DNA of 64,000 nucleotides from NCBI RefSeq assembly GCF_910592395.1, contig NC_088311.1, forward strand, positions 5,706,501 to 5,770,500, written 5' to 3'. Below are positions 11,675 through 23,305 of the stretch, piece by piece. A program made the translations under genes and the position numbers. Every line of letters starts with the position of its first letter. The stretch's first letter is position 1. The notes beneath the pieces were generated by a model. It saw only the letters and a program-made list of their open reading frames with translations, was not told the DNA's origin and ran no database searches. The DNA comes from Lineus longissimus. Lineage: Eukaryota; Nemertea; Pilidiophora; Heteronemertea; Lineidae.

Positions 11675-14600
11675 GTAAGCATCAGCTTTGTACGTAATTC
11701 GTTATCATTTGGTACGTTTCCTGTCTACACTGGTGACGGCAATTCCGGTTGTTAGTATGTATTTGGAAGGTTAGTTTCTGGTACTGTGGTTACGGTTTAT
11801 ATCAGTCTTCTTCATATAAATTTTGTGACCTGTTACATTTCAAGTTTCTGTTGATTTTCAAAAACTCTAAAGGTAAACTCTGTCCTTTTATGCCGTGATA
11901 ATTATTTTCTGTAACAAAACTGTTCTTCAGTGACAGATAGGGTTCGTTCAATTAATTTTGTGTGTTTACTAACACCAAAATAATTATTTTGTCTCACCAC
12001 CTAAATCAACATACATGTACAATGCCTTTCTTCAATTTGCTGGCGTCCGAATTTCGATCAATAACACATCGCTTTAGAGTCAAAATATGAAAAAATAAAA
12101 CTAAATAGTATACTAAAGCTTGAATAATTTAGGTTATTTACAGGGGCTCGATTTGAAAGTCACATGACCCAGTATTTCGAAACGAATTCCGTGCCCTACG
12201 GGATTGAACAAATTCATACCAAATACAGCAATTTCAAATCGACGTGTCAATTACATATTTTAGCTTCTACTGCAGAGTTTAATCTAACCGAATTGATATC
12301 CCAAAGCGACGAACTTGTCAGCAAAAGCCTGATCATCACTAGACATTTAAAAAATATGACACTAGTGTACTGGACTAATTTCGTTCTATTTGTGCGACTT
12401 TCTACCAATGACAAAAGGACATTCTCAAATAAAATTATCGTCTCGAATTTGCCGTCCTTATTTGATTTCAACATCTTATTGAATTAATACGATATTTTGT
12501 GGTTCGGGGTTCGAATCCATCGCGTGTAATACATTTCACTATAAATGACGTAAAAACCGTGGATTGCTGTTTTTGATCAAAGTTTTGCTTCCCCTTGGCT
12601 ATTTTCGTGATGGCGACTAGGTCATCTGCTCTTCCTACTCAATGGCCGCCAGTCTTCTTCAACAAAACTCACAGTGGATCCTCTTGATCACGTGTGTCAT
12701 CTTCATCATACCAAACTCATTCCGAACCATTCGGGCGAGCATGATTTCGTAATACGACCCTATAGATCAATCGCACTAGATCACGCTCCCCTGCGAGTTG
12801 CTGGAATTTGCATTTAATTTGCACGGCACATTGCAGGATTATCGAACTGTGCTATTGACGAAATTGCTAGGATGAACGATGGGATCTGCTGAGCTGTAGC
12901 GCTGCAGCGGTAGCTCTCCTTACACCACCACCTAAGAATTCAGGCCACGAGGACAACACACCAAGCCTTATATTTCTGCTTTCTAATGACATCATATATC
13001 CCCCAATGATGCGGCCATTATCTGGTAACACAATAACTTGATCGGTTCACGACATCATCCAGAATCAAAAACAATTCATCCGAGGGAGCATTTATCGCTA
13101 CCTTAAAAAGTCTACATCTATAGCAGTTCCTACGCAATTATGATGATGATGACGTCTTTTTAGTCTGAAATTGCCCCATATAGACTACTCTATTGCCTTA
13201 AATAGATGGCGTCAGCCTTAAATAGACAATGCATTACGAGCGTCACTTTAAACTCCCACCATATAAAGCGTTGGATACCTGCAGTCCCACACCCACGCAT
13301 GCGTCCCCAAGACAAGAAGCTGCGAACCTTGTACCGGGTCATGTATTCACGACGAATAAGAACCTGAAACCTGCGTTCCGTTATTTCAGTATCCATGGTA
13401 ACGAGAGGATTTGAACATATTAGGGCCAAGTAATGTCGTAGCTCGACTGGTTCTAAGATACTGTTGGCACAATGACGATATACCGGTGAAATTATCGTCA
13501 AAGTGGGCTATTCATTCGGGAAATGTGCAATCTCGTCCCAACTGTGTTGTATTTCGTAATTATCACTAATATTCAGTCGTGTGTCATAAACAAAATAATT
13601 GTGCTTATTTCGTGTTATTTCAACATTTATGGCCATAAAAAGAGAGGAAGTCAATAAAATACATTTCACAGCAATATGAGGAAAATTAAGTAAATCATAA
13701 AATTAGTATGACATCAGATTGGCCGTACGTTAAATGACTTATCAAATTTATATGTACTGGCAATTCTACGTACTCTTTACTAGCTTGGTACTAATCCCGA
13801 GTACATTTCTTCTGGAACCCTTCGATCTGACGGCATGAGTTGGCGTTCGCTTGGTGTCGTTTTCGCCGCCGACGAGAAGCTATAAAACTGTCATTGCCGC
13901 GAATGTTATTACGGCAATGCAATAACAAGTTGTGCTGAATGAGCACTCTTACCATCAAATACAGTCGAAGTGAGAACCATCAGACAGTCCATAAAAGGAT
14001 GCCGAAAGTGGATATGTAATCTCTCGGATTGAAATGCACCGCTGACAGAAGAATATTGCAGCACGACATTCTCGTATGCACTATTAACCAAACTAGATGC
14101 GTTCATCACCATATGAAGTATATAAAAGCGCCGTCGAAGACGTGCTTGTGGTTTCCAACCGCTGGACAATGGCTGACGATATCCGTCTGCATACGGTATG
14201 CTATTTTGACCGTCGATAGTCCGTATGAGTACGTGTTGTGCCACAATGTCACAATTTGCATACGTTTCCAGATGAAGTCACCTAAAAACTCTGTGGGATA
14301 CACTTAACAGCTGTCTATCGTATGTCTCATCCAGATGTTGCATGTCCTTTCTCTTGCCTATAACCCTGCCTTTTCATGGCCTTTTTGTATATATCTGTCG
14401 ACTGAGAATTCTGTCCGATACGTATGTTACACTTGGCTTGTCTGGGGCTTTGTCTGAGATTGTTGTCTTACAAAGCACCAGGGGAATGTCAGTTGGGTTC
14501 CATCATTATGACTTTGGCTCGGACGTACTGGCCAACTGATATCTACTGCCTAAGCCTGTGCAGAATGTCCAAATGTGTAGCAGACGGCAGAATGTAAACC

Positions 14601-17600
14601 AGATCGGCAACGCCAGCGCTAGTTGACGCTTAGCTCTCAACTCAATATCTATCGGTGCTACCTTTTGGAGAATATTGAAATCAGCCGATTCCACCATTCA
14701 AAGCCACTGCCCCGGCATATATGTTCTTTTGGCCGAATTCTCAGTTCCATAAATGTTGCCATTGTCATTTGTGATGTGTTTGCTCCACTTCTCACGTTTT
14801 ATATTTTGCTCTTTCCTGACCTGAGAAACAAGCTGAAATGGTTGTTTATGCCCAACAAGATGCACGGTTGGTCTGACTTTTCTACTGTTTATTGTTTTAA
14901 TATAGAAGCGGCAAAAGGTAGTCGTTTGCATGGTCAACTCAATATTAGTTATACTGTAAACAGCCAAGATTCGCGCTTATTTATTTCGCGATTTGCGATT
15001 TAAAAAAAATTAAAATTGTTACGATTGTAATTTTGGCGGATAATGATTTTTTTTCAAATTTGAAAATAGTTCTAGCGATTTTAATTTTCGCGAATGCAAG
15101 TTAATCGTGAAAAGCATTTATGTTCTGATTTAACACTGTATAGTCATCTTCCTATACAGACGACTGCCTTTGCCCTCCATTGCTTTTAACTGACCCTTTA
15201 ATTGCGTGTACAGCCAACACCAACACGGGTTGCTACCAAATTATTGCAAAATGGATAATGTTGTTGTATGGCCAGATAAGCGAAATTTGGGAGATTTTGA
15301 ATTCTTTCACAACAATATTGACTTACAGCGTGGCGGCAAAACTCCTGCTATATCTCCTGACGTTCTATGTGGATCCACGTTGACAGTACACTGCCGTGTC
15401 GCATGAATAAATCACGAAGTACATGATTGTACATTATTCATTCTTTTTTTCTTTTGGCCTGTATCTGATAAACGGGAATGAATCATGTTGAAATATTATC
15501 CAATCAAATCAAAATACAACGTAAATATTTACATTGATTTGATGGAGCTGTAGCACGTTCGTCACAGCGAATAATTTTGACAGATTCGAATATGATAGTC
15601 CGTCACTACCTATGTGAGCTTGACGTTATTGATGCATTGTTGCAATGATTAATGCAAGAAATACCTCTTCCCATGATGCATATCCCTGTTGTAAAAGCAT
15701 GTTTAGATAGGCCAATTATGCTCATCGGGAAGAGGTCATGAAATAGAAGACGATGTGCTACTGTTCTAAAAAATCTTGGCCAAATTTGGTGAATAATTTT
15801 CGTCAAATTGGACAAGTCATCGAAACTGATTGATACACAATGTCCCTGTTGGTATTGGCTAATTATAACTTAACACTGATAGAATTAACATTTATTGACT
15901 AAATATGACGTATTTCCTATTTGCTATGGCAGTGCAAAATGATGACCAAGCTAGACAGTTGGATGAATTATGGGAAGAACAAGAAGGTACACATTTATTA
16001 CTACTATCAATCATGATAGAATAGATCCTCGAACTTCAACAATATGTCTTCTATCCGTGCGGCGGCCATCTTGAATTCGATGGCGTCACATGACACAACA
16101 CCCAGTCTCTTTTTAAATGTACCCATCATGCACCAGTTTCCCCTCATGTTACCAGCATTCTTATTTTTCTGAATAATTTCAAGAGCACCTTGCATTGGCA
16201 TCTCGCGCGACGCACAAAAATGGTAAATATCAGGAACAGAGTATGGTATTATGCCCCCCCCCCCCCCCACATCCCACCCCATTCAGCAACAGCTATTCTT
16301 TAATTTCACAAAAAGCCTTAAAAAGATGATCGTACAGGAAATTTTGCTGGTCAACAACATTTAATTTGTTTTTCTCCAAGCCTTACATTATATTAGATTG
16401 TCGATAGCTTGGTGGTCAAGATATGGATTTGGCTTTTAGGCAAGGTACATAAACCTCGTCAGTGACACTGTGCCTAGCAATGATGGTATAGTAAATCAGT
16501 AACGTAGTGCTAATAATGTCAACATTAATCGGAATGTATTTCGAAATGTACTATTAGAACTCATTGCACGTTTATTGCACATTTAGACTTCCGTATTTCA
16601 CCATTAAATGTTTTAGTCTGGCATTTGATTTTAGGGAATTGATACCGAACTTGATGACTATGGTATTGGTTTCCTCACCAAACACCGCCAAGTTGAACCT
16701 TTTGTAGGCAAAAACCGCGGTGCCTCGCCAATGTTTTGGGCGAAATGACCGAGAATGCCAATGTTTTTAAGGCGTTGGTTCTTCTTCGTTAGGTGGTATA
16801 TTGCAGGAACGTAACCAAAAGTGCCAGCTCTCAAATGCTGATTGAAGCGACTTTTGCGGGGTTACGATGTTTCCCCAACATGCCGTGAGTCGCCTAACGT
16901 CCGGGTTCTTCACACTTGGGTATGTAACTTGAGTATAGAGTCCTTAGGATATGCAATACAGTACAAACCTGCTGAAGAAAAATGGTGGATGCTGTCTGAA
17001 ACGTCCACGTTTCTTACTATCCAGTCGTAGTGTTTCATCAAAAACATACATATCAACTCACCTGGGTGCCTAATCCTCGGTCTAATCTTCACGAAGTTAT
17101 GTTAAAATGTTGTCCTGCTAAGTATGTCAGGTCAGAGTCCCAGGATAGTCTGTCCATGTTTATTATTGGACACGACGTGGATACTAAGTACGGAAAATCG
17201 AAATTTCTAGGGATACAACCCCCCCCCAATCAAAAAGCCATTACCATGTCACTTTATTGAGTATCTATGTTCCATCAGCGCTATTCGCCATTGATTCAAT
17301 GTCGACCAAGATTGGCTATAACCTTGTAAGGTCAGACGGCAAATATTAAGCTTGCTGAGACCATGGTAAATCTCATGACTCTCTCACTGACCGTCCGCCA
17401 TCTTGGTTTGCTGGTAGAAAACACAATGATGTGTACATTGCTGTGTACATGATGTGCACTTCTGTGTTAAATTCCTTCTGGGTCTCCGTTGAAAAGCAAT
17501 GCAAACAAGATGGCGAAACGCTGATGTATTTGATGAGTGAGATTTTCGACTCGGACGCTAAACTGTCAACTCAATATTCAAATGATTTGCTGGCAATCGT

Positions 17601-18524
17601 TCTTCAAATTGATAGCAATAGTCGATTCGTTCCCGTCTCGCTGAAACTGACTTTACTAACTTGAGGACATCGATGAAAGATGGTCCAATGATCAACGATG
17701 TATTCGATCCCACATTCAGTTTTCATGATGTTATGATAGATTTTGATTAAAAATACTAATGGTGACTTCTTTGATTGTGATTCAACTGTTAAGCACATGT
17801 CTGTTTAACTCTCTTCTGCAAAACGCATGTTTGTAGACCCAGCATGATTTGCATAGTTGTGATGCATGCAGCTGATAGGCTACCTTTTAGGCCTAGAAAT
17901 CACTCAAAATATGTATAGCCAGAACAGAAGAATATCGAATAACACGTCCAAGATCATATCAAATGTCCCTGATCTTTACACGTGGGTGCACCTTCCCTGC
18001 ACACTCTTCTTGGGAGTAATGTGTTCTTCTCATCAGCACAGCTGTGTCACCGTCAGTGTCGTTTCCAGTATAGTGCCGTTATTTAAGGCGTCACACACAA
18101 CACTGCTTGGTTACAAAGTCCTCATTTTCATTGGTAGGCCTACCCAACAAGGTGCACATGTAAGTACGCCGCTTTCCTTGTTCATTTCGAACATCTGGTC
18201 TAGCTCAATGTGTCTGTTCTATGACTGTGTTTTTCTGTGTGGCTGGCGTGGTCATGAACACATCTTAAGTATCTGCAACAGTTTCTAAGTAATGGATTGT
18301 TTGGCGTCTTTCAAATGACATTAGAAGTACGGTTCCTTGTCTACCTCATGTTGTCTTGGTGATGTATTACCATGGCTACTAGCCAAAGCCTGCATGTTTT
18401 CTGGTTACTTAGCAACTTGTATCGCGCATGCAGCTTTTATTGTCCGTCATGTTTTTGCTTATAGGTTTATGAAATCTGTAAACGCTTTACTAAACTATTA
18501 TTCTAAACTTGTATTTTAATTTAG
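11675..18524 (+). other. Kv2 intron 2 (6.9 kb), phase 1
   Basis: Donor AGAG|GTAAGC pairs with acceptor TTTTAATTTAG. The split glycine codon G|GT confirms the join. The intron contains a candidate cassette exon at 15933-15986 and a 15-base C run near 16254. Open frames at 12164-12487 and 17866-18288 look like chance. A B-box-like GGTTCGAATCC at 12508-12518 has no accompanying A box. Confidence 0.7.
15933..15986 (+). CDS. Candidate 54-nt cassette exon of Kv2
   Basis: A pyrimidine-rich acceptor (TTTCCTATTTGCTATGGCAG) is followed by 54 nt ending at AAG|GTACAC. The segment is phase 1 at both ends, exactly matching the phase of the surrounding Kv2 intron. Inclusion would insert 18 mostly acidic and polar residues (QNDDQARQLDELWEEQE between split codons) into the channel tail without shifting the frame. 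Composition is far more protein-like than the surroundings. No transcript evidence is available, and chance is a real alternative. Confidence 0.3.
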
Positions 18525-19138
18525 GTAAAGGGAAATCAGGAAGTGGGGAAGAAGGTACGGAGATGGAACCATTAGAAACGTCATCTAAACGGCGCCCCAT
18601 CTTAAGACGAGACGCCATGAATAAGGAGGAGACTGAGAACCTTTTAGAGGATACCTTAAAGGAGATTCAAGAAAATGGAGACGAAATTTATTCGGTTCCA
18701 GGACACGATGGGGATCAGGGGTATCAGACCTCTGATTCCCAGGACAAGGGGCTACCTCTATCGGGAAAATCCGGCACTTCCTTACCAAAATATAGCAGCA
18801 GCAGCAGTCCAAGCAGTGATCAAAAACTGTCTGACACCAGCTCGGCCAGTCCGGACAACTATAAAAGCATTCGTGAGTTAGACAATCAGAACCAAAATTT
18901 CATACGTGGTTCACCAGCTAGTCCCACCGATAATTTGCCGTCGGATTCTAGTCAGGCCGAACATGTTAGTATCATTATGGATAACACGGGATCTGTGCAG
19001 AGTGGCGACGGGGATACCACGCCCACTAGCCCAATCGGAAATGGGCAGGATACCCCCATGATAGATAACATCAGGCACAACGAGGCCAAAGATGGTGGTA
19101 GCAAGTTCGAGTACATCGATGAACTTGAGGAGACGTAG
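18525..19138 (+). CDS. Shab: Kv2 (Shab) channel, last coding exon
   Basis: The final coding exon completes a glycine codon split with 11674 and runs 204 codons to TAG at 19136-19138. It encodes the distal cytoplasmic tail, which is rich in Ser, Asp, Gly and Pro with no fold I recognise. It starts with a basic and Gly-rich stretch, includes EMEPLETSSKRRPILRRDAM, and ends in FEYIDELEET. The three visible exons together give 777 codons from S1 to the C-terminus. A consensus splice donor, AAAG|GTGAGT, lies nine bases after the stop. This suggests a 3' UTR intron or an alternative longer tail. No polyadenylation signal was confidently placed. Confidence 0.85.
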
Positions 19139-19599
19139 GGGAGAAAGGTGAGTTTCTGAAACTCTTACTATACTAAACCCGAACTTCACAAACTCTCGAC
19201 CAAAGTATCGACTTGCCAATAAGACCTTCAGTCCGAATTTTAATGCGCAGCCCCGGAGTACCTTGCGAAGTGATTTAGCATCGTTGGGCTACGCTTCATT
19301 ACTAATCAGTTCAAATACTGCTCAGTGGCCAATCACTCCCTCACCATCTATGCGAATAATTTGGGTGATCTGTCGGAGGCAACATTTTGATCTGGGGCCG
19401 TTTTGACTACTAAGCCGTGATTCATGTGGAAGAAACTTGTGACGGTAAAGACCCCGGGAGGCCAATCGGTCATCACCGCACATTCTATTGACTGATCAGT
19501 AATGAGGAGGTCCTGGGAATCAGGCTGCCGTTATGGGTACCTGAGCGTTACTTTGATTCACGTTCTTTCGCCATCACTTGCTAATCTAGTGCTGGTAAG

Positions 19600-19653
19600 A
19601 TTTTATGAGGTCTTGTGGTTTGGCTGCTGAAAAAAGACAAGACCTCATAGAAT
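19600..19653. repeat. Stem-loop, 17 bp arms
   Basis: Arms 19600-19616 and 19637-19653 are reverse complements with one mismatch, around a 20-nt loop. It lies about 460 bp past the Kv2 stop, possibly in a 3' UTR or UTR intron. Function is unknown. Confidence 0.65.
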
Positions 19654-22600
19654 CATAAAAGTTAGGCATTTCTGTTGTTCAAGTTGAAATCCTCATGATT
19701 ATTTACGAAAAAATGACGTATTAACCTGAAAGAAGGTCAATGGAGATGGCCACCTTTTGAAATCAACAATGAATTACGCATTTTCCTGATGATCCAGTGG
19801 TTTAGAGTTGCCGAGAACTTTTTATCAAATGGCCATGTTGCATACAGAGAATGTGGCTCGTCCTCCTTATACAGCATCACCTTCCCTGAAACATTCCAAG
19901 GCTCAACCTTGCAAATGGCGATGCCACTGCACTGAAAAGATCTAGCCTATAATCGGCTGGTCTCTACCCCTATGCTGAGCTAGCCTCATCCGTCTTCATT
20001 TTGTATTGACAGCAAATTTGTGTGCTGTCACTTTATTGATGGGCAGAAAAAAACATGCTGGCCGTGTCGCTCAGACAATTCTTTGCTGCGAGCATACATT
20101 GTACTGATAGAATTTAATGCCCCCGTCATTGGTGGTAAATGGTGATGACAGCAGCATCTTTTTCACAAAAAAAGTCACACCTGTGGCATCGAAGTGTCTT
20201 GACCCTTGAGGTTCTGACATCGTACAAAGACAAACCCGTTGCCTGATTGGTATACTGGTGAGGTTATGGTGTAGTAGGTAAAACGTCTTTCATACAGGAA
20301 CGATTCATTTTTACGCCATATTGTGTGTGTTAGAGGTCTCGTGATATCTGCTTCATGTAGGTAAGTCGTCACTAGACAGCTGCACTTTAGTATTAGCAGC
20401 TCCATCATTTACCGCCGATGATGTAATGAATAAGACATGAGGATAAAGGCAAATGGGCAGCTGTTCAAACACATATCCGAGTAGTGTCGTCCAGCTGAAA
20501 TGTTCAAACATGGTCGATCATGTGTAGAGGTAGAAAATACCCTACAGAAAAAGTGTCCCGCCCTATTATATTCTGACTGTCAAAGATTGAAGCGCAAAAC
20601 GAAATATTTTGTTTCCCCGGACATTTTCACCATTTAACCTGAAGTTCACAAAAAGCAGTACTTAAGTGATTTCCATAAGAACTGAAAACTGTTCTTGTCA
20701 TTGGTTATGCCATTGATCTCATTCAAATCTTAAATTTATTCAAAATTCCAATTCACCAGAGGCTAACCCTGTCCCCTGATTGTGCTTTCCACATCATTCA
20801 GCCGGCTGAGTAGGTCGTGCGAGCTACGACAGTCATTCAAAGGATCATTATAACCCACGTATCCATAAATCTACCAGTAATGTCCTACTAAGGTTTCGCG
20901 AAGTGGAACTCAAATACATCATTGCAATGTTTGAAGGTGTGCTGGCATGGCTGCAACAGCTGGTTTCCTTATCCGCAGATCGACTGACCTATGGTCATGT
21001 GGGCTTAGGTGACAGTTGCCCATCGACTTTGAGCAGCCTTGGGCTGTGGGAACGCTATCACAGTCACTGCAGGCCATTGTGTAAGTAAACTGCTTGACGT
21101 GAGGATCGAATGACCTGCATCCGATCGAAAATGTATTCCTGACTTAATAATCAATAAATAATCACGGAATATCGATCTTCTAATCTTCCGTCATCTGATC
21201 GGCCTATATCTATTCAATACCTAAATATCGATTCGTTGTGGATTGGAAGTGACTTAATGTTACCGCGGTTTATTCATAGGTCTTTATTGATTTTTTTTAG
21301 AAAAGATGTGTTTACCTCGACGAATATTCTTTTGGACATCCAGTTTCTTAACACAAAAGCGAAAACACTGCATATATTAGCATGTTTTGGACGAAGAAAA
21401 CGTTCACTGTATGGTATTCAAGCTTAAGCCATTTTTGTTGGGTGTACTTAAGTTACTATTCGACGAATTTTGATGATGCAATATCGAACTCGACCTGGAT
21501 GACCTACTTGGCAATTTCAGTTGGTAAAATGTGGTCCAGACACCTTACGATCCATTTCTTTAAATGAGAATGATCACCAAATCAACAGCTCTCCGTTCTC
21601 AACGTACTCTGCTAAGTATCACCAATGCTTGTCTAGTGAACATTTCTCAATTTCACCACACTTTCAATCGCCCATTAAGCCAAGCGCAACACATTTGAAA
21701 GCAAATCTCGTGAAATTTATAGTCGCCATCGTGAATGCAACCCCGATTTCCCCCGATTCTCATCCGGCATTCGGGGTAATCACCAGAGGTTTAAATAACG
21801 GGCGTAATTCGGCTTCTTACTTTGTCATTAGCTTGAAAAAAATCACCCCGTTTCCTACTTAGCCTGGTATATTACTACAACTGCGGGAAATTGCAAATGT
21901 GCGCCGTTCGACACCAGGGTTGCCCCAGTATCGATCTATCAGCGCAACGGGATCGGGCTGTTATTTTCTCATCTGTTGGCAAGTATATTTACCACCAGGC
22001 CGTACACATAGTAAATTGATGGCCAGGGATGAAGGGAGAAAAAAATAAATGCTGGCAATTAATGTTTGCTTTGTTTGATTGGAGCAAGTCCGAGAATGGA
22101 ACATCCCAGCAGCACTTTCAATTTGGTTTAGTATGGTACAAATCAGCAATACTTAGTTCTCGTGGCACACAATGTGTTGTAAAGGGTTTTAAACACAACA
22201 TAAATGAAAAGACAAATGAGAGAGAAAAAAGGACGCCAAGAAATCTGATAACGAGGAATTGCTACAAATATGCATTTATTCATCATTTACTGTAGACATG
22301 GTGTATGGTCGATCATTGACTGCAAAGCAGGAGCAAAACTAGGATTCTAAAGGCCAAACTCCATGTTTTTTAGTATTTGACGAACACGTAGATTTTAAGA
22401 CAGCTGTTTTAACTAAGTTGAGGGTTTTTCAACACTGCTTGGCTCAGCACCTACTAAACAGCTAGACACATGTCCTATCGAGGTGTGTAGAGTTCTATGC
22501 ATCTATACTCTAGCGATACACGCTAAAGGCAATGTAATCGCATAAGTAATATGTACACGTACATGTAACTATACTGAGGAATATATGCCCTACGGCGCAA

Positions 22601-23279
22601 TACTTGGAGAAAATCGACATGCAGGTGTCACTCAGAAAACGACGCAGATTTTCTCAGAAAAGAAAATCCGTTCATTTCCCCAAATGTTATTGGTCTGTAT
22701 TCCAAGAAATGTTGTCGGCACAACATACATGTATTTGATGGTGTATATCATTGCTTCCTGAATAACTAAGTGGTGAAAATGGACATGGGGCGTTTAGCAC
22801 CGAATCTCTTTAAATATTGAATACGGGGCAATTTCATCTGCTATTCGATACCACACGGTTTGCCTGACCGAGATGCCCCCTGCATCTTTAGGACCACTTT
22901 TCCATAACACAATTTCTACCTGGAACCTTAAACTCGACTGATCAGTCACTGCGAGAATTGGCCAGTCACGTATGAGGACAGCCTTCTTAAGATCAATTTA
23001 TCGATCTCCATTTTCACGAGCGACCACTGTATCTACATGTGATGTGGTCGTGGTAGCCGTCAAGGCGTACCAATGGATGTCAACAACAAATGCCTCTAAT
23101 GAAGAGAACAAAATAAAACGTGTTTTTGGGTGGGTAGGAAGGGCAGATAGAGCTATAGTTCTCTGCCCTATTGAGTGAGCTAACAAAGAAACATGTTTTC
23201 AAGTTCAAGTGAGTGGAATGTTTATAAACTGTTACTTCTAAATATCCGGTATGTCTTTGAATAATTTGTCTCTGCCAAT

Positions 23280-23285
23280 TTTATT
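23280..23285 (-). terminator. Candidate polyadenylation signal of the carboxylesterase
   Basis: On the minus strand this reads AATAAA, about 20 bases after the esterase stop codon at 23306-23308. That is close, but it is a canonical hexamer in the right orientation. Confidence 0.45.
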
Positions 23286-23305
23286 TTGATCAGACAAACA
23301 TTGGT

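Larger units (their letters stand above)
19139..23305. other. Intergenic or 3' UTR-intron region, about 4.2 kb
   Basis: It holds a splice donor-like site at 19148 and a stem-loop at 19600-19653. A candidate AATAAA for the minus-strand esterase lies at 23280-23285. I see no open frame with recognisable domains and no RNA gene. Confidence 0.6.

Noticed and set aside
12164-12487. 107-codon open frame in Kv2 intron 2
   Set aside because: No recognisable motif and AT-driven composition.
12508-12518. Exact B box GGTTCGAATCC, possible tRNA or SINE
   Set aside because: No A box or cloverleaf arms in the preceding 80 bases.
17866-18288. 140-codon open frame in Kv2 intron 2
   Set aside because: No domain, skewed composition rich in Ser, Cys and Leu, and no splice context matching the host gene. 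Probably chance.
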